Shown here: positions 47,894-57,212 of the stretch, one piece after another
Numbering within the stretch: position 1 is the stretch's first letter
How the letters are laid out: each line of letters opens with the position of its first letter
Assembly: GCA_022826965.1 (NCBI GenBank)
Contig: JAJDTU010000002.1
Coordinates: forward strand, 186,001 to 250,000
Direction of reading: 5' to 3'
Source: Dehalococcoidia bacterium
GTDB lineage: Bacteria; Chloroflexota; Dehalococcoidia; Bin125
Length of the DNA: 64,000 nucleotides
Notes under the pieces: model-generated
Database searches by the model: none
Seen by the model: the letters and a program-made list of their open reading frames with translations, nothing else
Told to the model about the DNA's origin: nothing
Made by a program: the position numbers and the translations under genes

Positions 47894-49312
47894 TCAGCGT
47901 TCCCTTCGTTGCATGATCAAGTGTGCCAGCGAGAATCGGGCCATGCGATCCCGCCACGAGCGTCCGGTCAACTCCGACGGTGCATCTTCCGGTTCCACGA
48001 CTTTGAGGACGCCGCCGGCATAGACGCCGGTCACGACGACCGATTCGCCTTCCTCAATGTCGGTACCCTCGGTCATCGCCGTGAACTGCTCGTCGTCGAT
48101 GAGGATCTCTCCGCTCGGATTGAGGATATCGACGACCGTGCCCGACTGAGCGATCAGCCGTCGTTCGCGCTCCGGGATGAACGCCTCGGACTTGCCACCG
48201 CCTCGGCCAAGGATCCAGAACACGGCGATCACAGACACCGTCACGGCTCCAAACAGCGCCAGGACCCAGCGTGAGATCTCAAGCGGATCATCCAACGCGG
48301 TCGGCTCGGGGAAAATCTCGCCGAACAGCAGGAATCCGGCCAGGATCCAGCAGATCACCGCTCCAATCCCAGCCCAGCCGAAGCCGTCCAGCTGCGACTC
48401 CAGCAGCAACAACAGGATGCCGGCCACAAGCAGGATGACACCGGTGAAGTTGACCGGCAGCAGCCCGATCCCGGCAAAGCCGAGAACCAGTCCGAGCACC
48501 CCCAGAACGCCGGGGCCGAAGTTGCCCGGATCGCGGATCTCGTAGATCACGCCGTACGTGCCCAGCAGGATCAGCGCGTAGGTCACGTTCGGGTTCGTCA
48601 GAATGTCGAGGAACCGCTCGACCAGCGAACGTCCGAGTTCGTCGATCTGAGCGCCCGCAGTCCGCAACGTGCGCGTGCCCGCCGTCGTCTCGACCGTCGC
48701 GCCGTCGATCTTGTTCAACAGCGAATCGAGGTCGACCACCACGTGATCGATCACATCCAGAGCCAGCGCCTCGTCGGCGGTGTACGCCTTGGCCTCGAGC
48801 ACCGTCCGTTCGATCGCCTCATAGTTGCGACCTCGCACACCCGCGATGCTGCGAATCAGCGCGGTGATATCTTCGTCGACCTTCTTGCGCAGCGTGGACG
48901 GGAGATCTTCACCCGTTCCCGTAACCGGCGCCGCCGCGCCGATGTTGGTCGCCGGCGCCATGGCCGCAATATGTGCGGCAATCGTCACAATCGTCCCGGC
49001 CGACGCCGCCTGCGCGCCCGACGGCCAGACGTAGGCAACCGTCGGCACCGGCGAGTTCAGCAACTGCTCGGCGAGATTGCGCATCGAACTGATCAAACCG
49101 CCGGGCGTGTCGATCCGAATGACCAACGCCTCGGCGTCGCGCGATTCCGCGTCGTCGATCACCCGCGACAGGTAGCGCTCGGTGATCGGCTCGATCGGCC
49201 CGTCGATATCCATGACCAGGACAAGCGGCGGCTCGTCCTCCTGAGCGAACGAGTCGTGCGGCAGCAGCACGGCGACCGTGCCGAGCAGAATGACGGCCCA
49301 CAGCCAGCGCAC
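47894..49312 (-). CDS. NfeD-family membrane serine protease (ClpP-class)
   Basis: A 472-residue protein. A signal-type helix (LWAVILLGTVAVLLP) precedes a ClpP-like protease domain: VIRIDTPGGLISSM, then SGAQAASAGTIVTIAA with the nucleophile Ser, and a Lys-bearing KKVDEDITALI. Four to five membrane helices span 230-375, and a C-terminal NfeD OB-fold holds GTVVDILNPSGEILID. Such proteases cleave membrane proteins, including stomatin partners. It is cotranscribed with flotillin. Confidence 0.92.
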   Translation of the reverse strand: MRWLWAVILLGTVAVLLPHDSFAQEDEPPLVLVMDIDGPIEPITERYLSRVIDDAESRDAEALVIRIDTPGGLISSMRNLAEQLLNSPVPTVAYVWPSGAQAASAGTIVTIAAHIAAMAPATNIGAAAPVTGTGEDLPSTLRKKVDEDITALIRSIAGVRGRNYEAIERTVLEAKAYTADEALALDVIDHVVVDLDSLLNKIDGATVETTAGTRTLRTAGAQIDELGRSLVERFLDILTNPNVTYALILLGTYGVIYEIRDPGNFGPGVLGVLGLVLGFAGIGLLPVNFTGVILLVAGILLLLLESQLDGFGWAGIGAVICWILAGFLLFGEIFPEPTALDDPLEISRWVLALFGAVTVSVIAVFWILGRGGGKSEAFIPERERRLIAQSGTVVDILNPSGEILIDDEQFTAMTEGTDIEEGESVVVTGVYAGGVLKVVEPEDAPSELTGRSWRDRMARFSLAHLIMQRRER

Positions 49313-49329
49313 AGCCTCAACCTGCTTCC

Positions 49330-50247
49330 TTAGCCGGTCTCAGCCCGGATCGCGTCGTGCAGCAGACCGAGCTGCTCGATCATGGCATCAATCGAGCGTG
49401 CGCCGGCGACGAAGACGCCGGTCACGTTGACTGCAGCCCAGCCATAGCCGACCTCCTGCGCGGCGGCCGCCGTGGCGACGACATCGGGAATCCGGGCCCA
49501 GAACTCGCGGGTTGAGGGGTCTCCGGCTCGAGGCGGCATCGCGAGTTGGCATTGGAAACCCAGGGCGTCGGGGTCGCGACCGGCCCGCTCGGCCTCTGCC
49601 TTGACCGTGGCGATTGAATCAACGGCTTCCTCGCCCAGGACGCCTGTGGCCATCCAGCCGTCGCCGACCCGTCCGGCGCGCCGCAAGGCCGCCCGTGAGA
49701 CGCCGCCGATCCAGAGCGGGATCCCTCCGCCTTGCGGCGGCTTCGGTTCCATCGCCATGGCCTCCGAGCTGAAGTGTTCACCGCTGAAGTCAATCGTCTC
49801 GTCGCGCCAACAGGCCTGCATCAAGGCGATCGCCTCGTCCATCGCTTTGCCCCGCGTATGGAAGTCCATGCCCAGCGCGTCGTACTCGGACTCCTGCCAG
49901 CCCACACCAACGCCGACGCGCAATCGGCCGCCGGAGAGCGTGTCGATCGTGCTGAACTGCTTCGCTGCCAGCGCCGGCTGCCGCTGAGGCAGGACGAGAA
50001 CCTCGGTGCCGAGCCCGACGCGCTCGGTCACGGCGGCGATGTAGCCCAGGGTGACCAACGCCTCCAGCAGCGGCATCGTGGCCGGATACGGCGCCAGCTC
50101 GCGGCCGGGAATCGGATAGCCGTTGATCACGTGGTCGAACATGTCGATTTCGTCGTAGCCGATCTCTTCGATCGCAGTAGCCAACCGGGCGATCTCGGCC
50201 GGACCGTCGCGATGGATGACGGAGGGGAAGTCAACGGTGAGTCGCAT
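49330..50247 (-). CDS. LLM-class F420-dependent oxidoreductase
   Basis: A 305-residue luciferase-like protein of the F420-type branch. DMFDHVINGYPIPG early, VGLGTEVLVLPQRQPALAAKQ in the middle, and LSGGRLRVGVGVGWQESEYDALG are diagnostic. It starts the NfeD-flotillin operon direction, ending 17 bases before NfeD. It is divergent from the CDGSH gene. The substrate is unknown. Confidence 0.88.
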   Translation of the reverse strand: MRLTVDFPSVIHRDGPAEIARLATAIEEIGYDEIDMFDHVINGYPIPGRELAPYPATMPLLEALVTLGYIAAVTERVGLGTEVLVLPQRQPALAAKQFSTIDTLSGGRLRVGVGVGWQESEYDALGMDFHTRGKAMDEAIALMQACWRDETIDFSGEHFSSEAMAMEPKPPQGGGIPLWIGGVSRAALRRAGRVGDGWMATGVLGEEAVDSIATVKAEAERAGRDPDALGFQCQLAMPPRAGDPSTREFWARIPDVVATAAAAQEVGYGWAAVNVTGVFVAGARSIDAMIEQLGLLHDAIRAETG

Positions 50248-50376
50248 CTGAACAGCTCCTGGGGTCCTGGTTCCACGGTGCTCTGGAGACGCGGCGCTTG
50301 ACGTCGGCGTCCGGCGATTATGCTAGCCGTGACGCGAAGCCATCCAGAGCAACCATCCAGAGCATCGGAGAAGGCC

Positions 50377-50580
50377 ATGGCGGAAATCACGATCAACGCG
50401 AACGGACCGATCCTCATTTCAACCGAGGGCCTGACGCTGAAGGCCAACGACGGCTCAACGATTCCCAATCCCAAGGGATCGATGGCCGCGCTCTGCCGCT
50501 GCGGTCAGTCCGACATGAAGCCCTTCTGCGACGGCTCGCACAAAGCCTGCGGCTTCGAACACAACCCCTCCACGGCCTAG
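50377..50580 (+). CDS. CDGSH iron-sulfur domain protein
   Basis: A 67-residue protein. The iron-sulfur motif CRCGQSDMKPFCDGSH at about 41-56 supplies three Cys and one His for a 2Fe-2S cluster, as in mitoNEET-type proteins. The N-terminal half has the beta strands ITINANGPILIS that precede it in bacterial members. The ATG at 50377 follows GGAGAAGG. It may carry electrons or sense redox state; no partner is indicated. Confidence 0.92.
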   Translation: MAEITINANGPILISTEGLTLKANDGSTIPNPKGSMAALCRCGQSDMKPFCDGSHKACGFEHNPSTA

Positions 50581-50651
50581 CGCGTCCGAACCCAATTGGT
50601 TTCGTTTCTCCTCACTCCGTAGGAGATGCGCGCGCAAGTCCACAATTGAGT

Positions 50652-50673
50652 CGCCCCCGCGCAGGCGGGGGCG
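50652..50673. repeat. GC hairpin after the CDGSH gene
   Basis: CGCCCCCGC-GCAG-GCGGGGGCG, a perfect 9-base stem. It belongs to the same style as the nested hairpin at 43.4 kb. Confidence 0.65.
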
Positions 50674-50696
50674 CCGTTACCAGATGCGCTGCACAC

Positions 50697-50716
50697 GGCC
50701 CCGCCTTCGCGGGGCC
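50697..50716 (+). terminator. Hairpin GGCCCCGC-CTTC-GCGGGGCC, probable terminator
   Basis: An 8-base GC stem with a CTTC tetraloop, followed by GACTCTGTTTGG. It lies 117 bases after the CDGSH stop and is the best terminator candidate there. Confidence 0.5.
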
Positions 50717-50780
50717 GACTCTGTTTGGATTGCGCCGACGTTTCCTGTGGCGAGAGTTTGGGCCTCTGGGGAGCAGACCC

Positions 50781-50974
50781 TCACCCCGTCCCCTCTCCCA
50801 GGGGAGAGTTGCGCGTAATCCCAGATTCCGTCATTCCCGCGCAGGCGGGAATCCATCCGGCTATCCGGTCAGCAAGCATCGAAACCGATCGAATCCCTCC
50901 GATCAACGATTCACGCGCAGGTCTCCAGAGGGAGAAGCCTGCCCTGTGCTAGACACGGGGGGTTAGGGTGAGGG
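50781..50974. repeat. Composite element bounded by inverted CCTCACCC ends (repeat family copy 7)
   Basis: It starts ACCCTCACCCC...CCCCTCTCCCAGGGGAGAG and ends GGTTAGGGTGAGGGC, so the ends are inverted copies. Inside is a hairpin CATTCCCGC-GCAG-GCGGGAATCC at about 50831-50854. The whole 194 bases look like a non-autonomous, MITE-like or REP/BIME-like unit. No frame is open through it. The rest of the 424-base gap before the MscS gene shows nothing further. Confidence 0.65.
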
Positions 50975-51004
50975 CGTCGCCACGACATCTACCCGGACCC
51001 CGCC

Positions 51005-52213
51005 ATGGCTCCCACCCTCGTCTTCAACTGGCTCCACGAGTCCGTGATCGGGATCGAGGTCTGGCAGTTCATCGGTCTGGGCGTGATGGCGGTGATCATC
51101 GTCGCCTTGCGATTCGCGATCGTCTTCGCCCTGAACCAGGCCATCACTCGACGCACCGCGCCCGAGCGGCACGAGTTCTGGCAGTTCGAGCTCAGGCGCA
51201 TGCAGCGTCCGCTCCTGCTGCTGCTGGGCGCGATCACCCTGGCCATCGGCTTCCCCGTGCTCGACTTCGATCCCGATGTCGAGCACGTCGTCGAGATCTT
51301 CTCCAACTTCGCATCGACCTTCGCCGGCGTCCTGGTCGGCTTCCGGCTCGTCGATGCCGCTGCCGATTACTGGCGTGAACTGGCGGCCGAAACCGACTCC
51401 AAGCTCGACGATCAACTGGTGCCGTTGGCGCGAACCTCGGGCAAAATCTTCGTTGGCGCGATCGGCGCCGTCTTCATCCTGCAGAACCTCGATGTCAACA
51501 TCACATCGCTAATCGCCGGTCTCGGCCTGGGCGGCCTGGCCGTGGCGCTGGCGGCCCAGGACACGCTCAAGAACCTGCTCGGCGGCGCGACGATCCTCGC
51601 CGACAAACCGTTCCAGGTCGGCGACTGGGTGATTCTCGACGACATCGAGGGCACCGTCGAGCAGGTCGGCTTCCGCTCAACCCGAATCCGCACCTTCGCC
51701 GATTCGCTGATCACCGTGCCCAACGCGCGCATGACCGACACCGCGGTCAACAACATGGGCCAGCGCACCTGGCGCCGCTACTACACGACCGTCGGCATCG
51801 CCTACCACACCGATCCGGACCGCATCCAGGCCTTCGTCGAGGGCATCCGGGCGACTGTCCGCTCGAATGAGAAGATGCGCCACGACTACTACATTGTCGA
51901 GCTGCACAGCTTCGGCGACTTCGCCCTCAACATCATGGTCTACACCTTCATCGGCGCGTCCGACTGGAACGAGGAACTGCGCACCCGCCACGTCTTCAAT
52001 CTCGACATCATCCGCCTCGCCAACGATCTCCAGGTCGAGTTCGCCTTCCCCACCCAGACCCTGCACCTCGCCAGCCGGGTCGAGGGCGCCCAGGAGATCC
52101 CGGACCTGCGCTCGCGCCAGAGCCTGGCCGAGACCGTCGACGACTTCGCCCCCGATGGCGAGTCGGGACAGCGCACCGACGACCCGATCACCAGGGGCTA
52201 CGACAACGGCTGA
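51005..52213 (+). CDS. Mechanosensitive ion channel (MscS family)
   Basis: A 402-residue channel protein with four or five membrane helices. The pore helix is SLIAGLGLGGLAVALAAQDTLKN in two parts at about 169-191, then GGATILADKPFQVGDWV leading to the beta domain. The C-terminal alpha-beta domain is present. MscS channels open under membrane tension and release solutes on osmotic downshift. The ATG at 51005 follows no strong ribosome site. Extra N-terminal helices relative to E. coli MscS are common. Confidence 0.93.
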   Translation: MAPTLVFNWLHESVIGIEVWQFIGLGVMAVIIVALRFAIVFALNQAITRRTAPERHEFWQFELRRMQRPLLLLLGAITLAIGFPVLDFDPDVEHVVEIFSNFASTFAGVLVGFRLVDAAADYWRELAAETDSKLDDQLVPLARTSGKIFVGAIGAVFILQNLDVNITSLIAGLGLGGLAVALAAQDTLKNLLGGATILADKPFQVGDWVILDDIEGTVEQVGFRSTRIRTFADSLITVPNARMTDTAVNNMGQRTWRRYYTTVGIAYHTDPDRIQAFVEGIRATVRSNEKMRHDYYIVELHSFGDFALNIMVYTFIGASDWNEELRTRHVFNLDIIRLANDLQVEFAFPTQTLHLASRVEGAQEIPDLRSRQSLAETVDDFAPDGESGQRTDDPITRGYDNG

Positions 52214-52326
52214 GTCCCAACCGACAAGACTTAGCCGTTGCGTCATCACCATTACTAAAGAGCGCACGACGATCTTCCTAGCCTCGCCGTGGCAGAGCGG
52301 TTCCGCGGACGAAATGGAGGGCAATT

Positions 52327-53724
52327 GTGCTCGAACTCGCGGTCTTTCACAACGGCGCGGCGGACCTGCCGCTGACCACGACGCACGAAGGGGTGGTGGT
52401 CAACGACGGAGACCTCGAAGAGGTCCATGAGTCCGGCCGCCGGATCATCGCCAACCAGGTGCGCCAGGGCGTGCTGGCCGATCAGCTCGGCTTCAACTAC
52501 TGGTTCATGACCGAGCACCACTTCCAACCGGAGGGCGCCGAACTCTCACCGGCTCCGCTGCAGACCGAAACCGCGATCGCCGCGCTGACATCGCGCATCC
52601 GCCTCGGCCAGATGGCCAACATCCTGCCCTGGTGGCACCCGATTCGCGTCGCCGAGTCCGCGGCAATGCTCGACGTGATGTCCGGCGGGCGCCTCGAGTT
52701 CGGCGTCGGACGCGGCTACCAGCCCCGCGAAGCGGAGGTCTTGGGTGGAGCCATGGGCGCCACGATCCAGGACCAGGAGCGCAACCGCTCCTACTTCGAG
52801 GAGGCCTACGAGATCATCATGAAGGCCTGGACAGAGCTGTCCTTCTCGTATCACGGCGAGTTCTACCGCGTCCCGCCCTCCTACACCAAGTGGAATCACA
52901 AGCAAACGATCGCCTACTTCGAGCAGGAGCGCACGAAGCATCCGGTCGACGATGTGCTCAACCTCGGCCCGCCCGACATGTACTCGATGGGCAGTCCGGT
53001 GCTCGCCTCGACCACCACGCTGCGCGAGATCTCCGTGATCCCCCAGCCCATGCAGAAGCCCCATCCGCAGGTCTGGCAACCGGTGACCTCGCCGCGCTCG
53101 ATCGGCTGGGCGGCCGAGCGCGGCGTCAACTGCTTCACCGTGCCCGAGCCCACCTCGCGGCTGGTCGGCAACGTCGAGCGCTACTACGCCGACGCTGAGG
53201 CAGCCGGCTGGCCCGACCGCCTCGATCGCGGACCGTTCAAGTTCGGCTGGGACTCGGACAAGAAGCGCGGCTATGGCTGCTGCCGATACATCCACCTGCT
53301 CGACCCCAACGATCCCGACGCCGACATGGAGCGCTTCAAGCTCGGCCTCGAGCTGCAGTGGGACTACTACGGCCCCTTCGGCTTCGCCGCCGTGCTGGCC
53401 GACGCCGACGAAGACCCCTACCCCCTCGACATGCGCGTCACCGCCGACCTGCTGATCGACAAGCAGGTCGCCATCGTCGGAACCCCCGATCAGGTGGTCG
53501 AGCAGATCATGGCCGTCAAGGAGGGCGTCGGCTACGAAGACTTCCTCTTCGCCACCTGGTTCGAGATCGGCGGCTACTCGCACGAAGAGGTCGAACACCA
53601 GATGCGCTGGTTCGCATCCGACTGCATGCCGCAGCTCGCCGACGCCTGCGGCGGCATGGTCGTCAACCCACCCGCCAACGCCGTCGCACCCGACATCGCC
53701 GCCGCAGCCGCGGCCGGCGACTGA
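52327..53724 (+). CDS. LLM-class flavin-dependent oxidoreductase (long form)
   Basis: A 465-residue luciferase-like monooxygenase starting with GTG at 52327, with GGAGGG about 6 bases ahead. It has NYWFMTEHHFQPEGAELSPAP, LPWWHPIRVAESAAMLDVMSGG and LEFGVGRGYQPREAEVLGG. It is about 100 residues longer than the others, owing to an insert around 170-230 and a longer end. It closes with an Ala-rich tail AAAAAAGD. The next gene downstream is an MBL hydrolase, which may act on the oxidation product. Confidence 0.88.
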   Translation: MLELAVFHNGAADLPLTTTHEGVVVNDGDLEEVHESGRRIIANQVRQGVLADQLGFNYWFMTEHHFQPEGAELSPAPLQTETAIAALTSRIRLGQMANILPWWHPIRVAESAAMLDVMSGGRLEFGVGRGYQPREAEVLGGAMGATIQDQERNRSYFEEAYEIIMKAWTELSFSYHGEFYRVPPSYTKWNHKQTIAYFEQERTKHPVDDVLNLGPPDMYSMGSPVLASTTTLREISVIPQPMQKPHPQVWQPVTSPRSIGWAAERGVNCFTVPEPTSRLVGNVERYYADAEAAGWPDRLDRGPFKFGWDSDKKRGYGCCRYIHLLDPNDPDADMERFKLGLELQWDYYGPFGFAAVLADADEDPYPLDMRVTADLLIDKQVAIVGTPDQVVEQIMAVKEGVGYEDFLFATWFEIGGYSHEEVEHQMRWFASDCMPQLADACGGMVVNPPANAVAPDIAAAAAAGD

Positions 53725-53783
53725 TTCGTAACCGAGAGCCAAGAGAACGCACAACGCGCACAGATCCTGGAAGGGAGATCGAC

Positions 53784-54629
53784 ATGGGAATCAAGATTCA
53801 CGGCATGCGACTGGGCGGCTTTCCCGTCCCCCTGGAAATGCTGTTCGACACCGGCGGCGCACGCACGACGCAGCGGCTCGACGACGGCGACATCGTCAAC
53901 GGGCTCTACCAGTGCCCCTCGCTGTCCTACATCATCGAGCACCCCGACGCCGGGCTGATCGCATTCGAGACGGGCGTCTCGACCAACTGGAGCGAGGAGT
54001 GGTTGTCCGACTGGACCGACCTCGTCGATCTCTCCGGGATCACCCCCGAGATCTGCATCGAGGAGCAGCTCAAGACCCGCGGCTGGGGACCGGAAGACTT
54101 CGGCCACGTCATCCAGGGCCACCTGCACGCCGACCACGCCGGCGGCCTCCGCGTCTTCGAAGAGGCCGGCGCGAAGATCGTCGTGCACGAAGACGAGTGG
54201 CGCTACTGCGTCGGCAACATCGCCGACGCCGACCTCTTCTTCATCCGCGCCGACTGGAACTTCGTCTCCCGCGCGCCGCAGATGTTGGTCTACGGAGATC
54301 AGGAGATCTTCGAAGACGTCTGGACGATCTCGCTGCCCGGCCACACGCCCGGCCAGATGGGACTCCTGGTCAGACTCGACTCGACCGGCTGGGTCTTCCT
54401 GACCTCCGACGCGATGTACTTCCACGACACGATCGGCGAGCCGACCGCGACCTCGGTCGTCAACATGCTGCCCGAGGACTGGAACAACTCGATCGCCAAG
54501 ATCGCTCAGATCGCCGCCGATCGAGACGCCTTCGTGCTCCCTGGCCACGACCTGGTCGGCTCGCAGTACACGGAAAGCGTCGTCGAAGCCAAGCGAATCG
54601 ACTTCGCCCCCGGCGCCGTCTACGAGTAG
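53784..54629 (+). CDS. Metallo-beta-lactamase-fold hydrolase (N-acyl-homoserine-lactonase-like)
   Basis: A 281-residue MBL-fold protein. The zinc ligands are in GHLHADHAGGL, followed by LPGHTPGQMGLL, LTSDAMYF and VLPGHD. The GLYQCPSLSYIIEHPDAGLIAFETG N-terminus, in two parts, resembles AHL lactonases (AttM/AhlD type). AAGGGAG lies 8 bases before the ATG. It follows the long luciferase-like gene by 59 bases, so the two may form a pathway. Quorum quenching is possible but not shown. Confidence 0.88.
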   Translation: MGIKIHGMRLGGFPVPLEMLFDTGGARTTQRLDDGDIVNGLYQCPSLSYIIEHPDAGLIAFETGVSTNWSEEWLSDWTDLVDLSGITPEICIEEQLKTRGWGPEDFGHVIQGHLHADHAGGLRVFEEAGAKIVVHEDEWRYCVGNIADADLFFIRADWNFVSRAPQMLVYGDQEIFEDVWTISLPGHTPGQMGLLVRLDSTGWVFLTSDAMYFHDTIGEPTATSVVNMLPEDWNNSIAKIAQIAADRDAFVLPGHDLVGSQYTESVVEAKRIDFAPGAVYE

Positions 54630-54684
54630 CCGATCGACTCTAATCCTCCAGCCCCTACCCGGGTGCGCCGCGCGATCTGGCGCT

Positions 54685-54736
54685 CCCTTCTCCCCCCGCT
54701 CCGCGGGGGGAGATGCCGAAGGCAGAGGGGGGCTCC
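54685..54736. repeat. Dispersed palindromic repeat, copy 8
   Basis: CTTCTCCCCCCGC-TCC-GCGGGGGGAG then ATGCCGAAGGCAGAGGGGGG. It sits in the gap between the MBL hydrolase and the next oxidoreductase. Confidence 0.8.
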
Positions 54737-54842
54737 GCAGCGCCACCAATCGTGCGGCTCCAGTCGGACGAGCGGCGGCGGGTGGACCAGTTGTGTCTGG
54801 GAGTAACCTGCTCTGAACAGTCGCACCTGAAGGAACCTAACA

Positions 54843-55817
54843 ATGAAGAACATGCGCATCGGCGTCCACATCGCGCTGCAAAACATCCAGATGATGAACG
54901 CCCCTGCCCTGATCGACGGCATCGTCGCCGCCGACCGCGACGGACTCGACACCGCCTGGCTGACCGTCGGCGGCCCCGCCCCGGATCCGTTCGCCGTATT
55001 CGTCGGCGCTGCGCTCTCCGGAGCAGAACGAATCACCTTCGGCACCTCGATTGTGCCCACCTACCCCCGCCACCCGATCTCGATGGTCCAGGGCGCGGCC
55101 AGCGTCGACCAGATGGCCCCCGGCCGCATGATCCTCGGCCTCGGCCCCTCCCATAAACCCGCGATCGAAGGCACCTGGGGCATGCCCTTCCACAAGCCGC
55201 TCTCGCACCTGCGCGAGTACGTCGCCATCTGCAGAGCCCTGCTCGAGGAGGGCGAGGTCAACCACGAGGGCGAGCTGATCACCGCCCGAGCCCAGCTCCC
55301 CGGAGGTCCGACCCAGGTCTCGACCATGATCTCCGCTCTCCGCGAAAAGGCCTGGTCGCTCTCAGGCGAGATCACCGCCGGCGGCATCTCCTGGATGTCC
55401 CCACTGCCCTACATCCGCGACGTTGCCCTGCCCGCCCAGCAGGCCGGCGCCGACCTCGCCGGGCGCGACCGCCCGCAGATGGTCGTCCACACGCCGATCA
55501 TCCTCAGCGAGGATCAGGAAGCAATCCGAGCCGCCGCCAAGCGACAGTTCGGCTTCTACCAGCGCCTGCCCTACTACTCACAGATGCTCCAGGACGCCGG
55601 TTACGACGAAGCCGCAGGCACCGACTTCACCGACCGCATGGCCGACGCCCTCATCATCAGCGGCTCAGAGGCCGAGGTCGGTGACCGGATCCGAGCCATG
55701 CACGACGACTACGGAGTCGACGAAATGCTCGCCGCCATCGTCGTCCTCGTCGACGACGCCCAATCCCACATCGACAGAACCCGAGCCTTCCTCGGCGAAC
55801 TGGCCCAAGCCGACTAG
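54843..55817 (+). CDS. LLM-class F420-dependent oxidoreductase
   Basis: A 324-residue luciferase-like protein. It has MRIGVHIALQN at the start, ITFGTSIVPTYPRHPISMVQ in the middle and GRMILGLGPSHKPAIEGTWG, typical of the F420-dependent TIGR03564-like group. It differs strongly from the other four copies. Its stop overlaps the stop of the first MFS gene (CTAG, both strands). The substrate is unknown. Confidence 0.87.
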   Translation: MKNMRIGVHIALQNIQMMNAPALIDGIVAADRDGLDTAWLTVGGPAPDPFAVFVGAALSGAERITFGTSIVPTYPRHPISMVQGAASVDQMAPGRMILGLGPSHKPAIEGTWGMPFHKPLSHLREYVAICRALLEEGEVNHEGELITARAQLPGGPTQVSTMISALREKAWSLSGEITAGGISWMSPLPYIRDVALPAQQAGADLAGRDRPQMVVHTPIILSEDQEAIRAAAKRQFGFYQRLPYYSQMLQDAGYDEAAGTDFTDRMADALIISGSEAEVGDRIRAMHDDYGVDEMLAAIVVLVDDAQSHIDRTRAFLGELAQAD

Positions 55818-57202
55818 GTCGCCCGAGGCTTCTGACCCTCCATCAACACCACAGGGGCGACTCTCGCGGCAAACAGCGGACTCACCGCCGGGCTCGGCGC
55901 CGTCATGGGCTCCGGCTCGGGCAACTCCGGCTCCGGCGGCTGCTCGGCAGCAATCGACGCCGCTGCCGTCCCCGCCTCCGGCGGAATCCGCCGAGTCCTC
56001 GCCCGCGACAGCGCCATCAGGATCGTCCCCGCCACAACGACCAGGCCAACGATGTACAGCGTCTCCCGACCGCCGATCGCGTCCGCCACGATCCCCCAGA
56101 CCGGCGCCAGGATGCCCTGCAGCCCGAAGGCCATAAACACCCAGCTCACCACCCGGCCGAAGTACTCCGGCCGCGTGTTGGACATCATGATCGTCTGGTT
56201 CAGCAGCATCACCGCCGAACGCGCCCCGCCCGCCACGGCGGATACGATCAGCAGCACCCCGTAGACCGGCGCCCACGCGGTCAGCCAGATCCCGCCCGCC
56301 AGCGCCAGCGCCGAGAGGAAGAGCAACGGCCACGGCCAGCGACGGCTGCCGACCACACCCGCCAGCATCAGGTTGATCGGCAGCGCCGTCACGCCCCAGA
56401 TCGTGCCGATGATCAGGGCCTCGTTCTCGGGCCGGCCGAACTCCTGGTCGAGCAGGCCCGGCAACAGCGTCTGCAAGGCGAAGCCCGTCACCACGATCAT
56501 CGTCCAGAACAGCCACAGGCTGCGCAGGTTCGGCCGGCTGGTGATGTACCTGAGGCCCGCTGCCATCTCCGTCCCGATCGCCTTGCGTTCCTCCGGCGGA
56601 GTCGCCCGGCCGCTGCCGCTGATCATCAGCGTCAGCGGAATCACGATCACGAAGGGAATCGCGACGAGCATGTAGAGGATCCCCGAGTTGAGCCCCATCG
56701 ACACGACAAGCGTGGCCGCTAGCGCTGGGCCAACCACCGCAGCGATGTTGATCGACATGTTCTGCAACGCCACAGCGTTCGGCAGCAGCCGATGCGGGAC
56801 CAACTCGACCACCCATGACTGCCGCGCCGGACCCATCAGCGAGAAGGTCCCGCCCATCAGAAACGTCGAGCCGAACAGCAGCGGGATCGTGATGTTGTCC
56901 GTGACGATCAGCATGCCCGTGGCAACGATGATCGCGCAGGGGAGGATCTGACTGCCCAGAACGAGCGGTTTCTTCTTGTAGCGGTCGGCGATCACGCCGC
57001 CGAACGGTCCCAGCGCCAGTTGGGCGACCATCCCGGCCTGGGCGAACCCTGAGGCGGCGTAGGAACCCGTCAGCTCGTAGGCCACGATCGGCACCAGGTA
57101 GAACGTGGTCATGAAGGCCGTCGTGGCCATCAGTGACCCGATCCAGAGCAGCCGATAGTCCCGCACCGCCAGCGAGGCAAAGGTGACCCGAAGTCGATTC
57201 AT
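55814..57202 (-). CDS. MFS exporter, array member 5 (last)
   Basis: A 462-residue 12-helix MFS_3-type transporter. It opens MNRLRVTFASLAVRDYRLLW and has the array block TTAFMTTFYLVPIVAYELTG and VIADRYKKKPLV (motif A). The C-terminal tail is SPLFAARVAPVVLMEGQKP. It is most like member 4 at 57213. Related proteins export siderophores, drugs or metabolites. Last gene of a five-gene tandem set. Confidence 0.9.
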   Translation of the reverse strand: MNRLRVTFASLAVRDYRLLWIGSLMATTAFMTTFYLVPIVAYELTGSYAASGFAQAGMVAQLALGPFGGVIADRYKKKPLVLGSQILPCAIIVATGMLIVTDNITIPLLFGSTFLMGGTFSLMGPARQSWVVELVPHRLLPNAVALQNMSINIAAVVGPALAATLVVSMGLNSGILYMLVAIPFVIVIPLTLMISGSGRATPPEERKAIGTEMAAGLRYITSRPNLRSLWLFWTMIVVTGFALQTLLPGLLDQEFGRPENEALIIGTIWGVTALPINLMLAGVVGSRRWPWPLLFLSALALAGGIWLTAWAPVYGVLLIVSAVAGGARSAVMLLNQTIMMSNTRPEYFGRVVSWVFMAFGLQGILAPVWGIVADAIGGRETLYIVGLVVVAGTILMALSRARTRRIPPEAGTAAASIAAEQPPEPELPEPEPMTAPSPAVSPLFAARVAPVVLMEGQKPRAT

Positions 57203-57212
57203 CGGCCTCAGG

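Noticed and set aside
46393-47916. Plus-strand frame of about 500 codons opposite flotillin
   Set aside because: Flotillin with its coiled coil explains the region; the antisense has no recognisable motifs.
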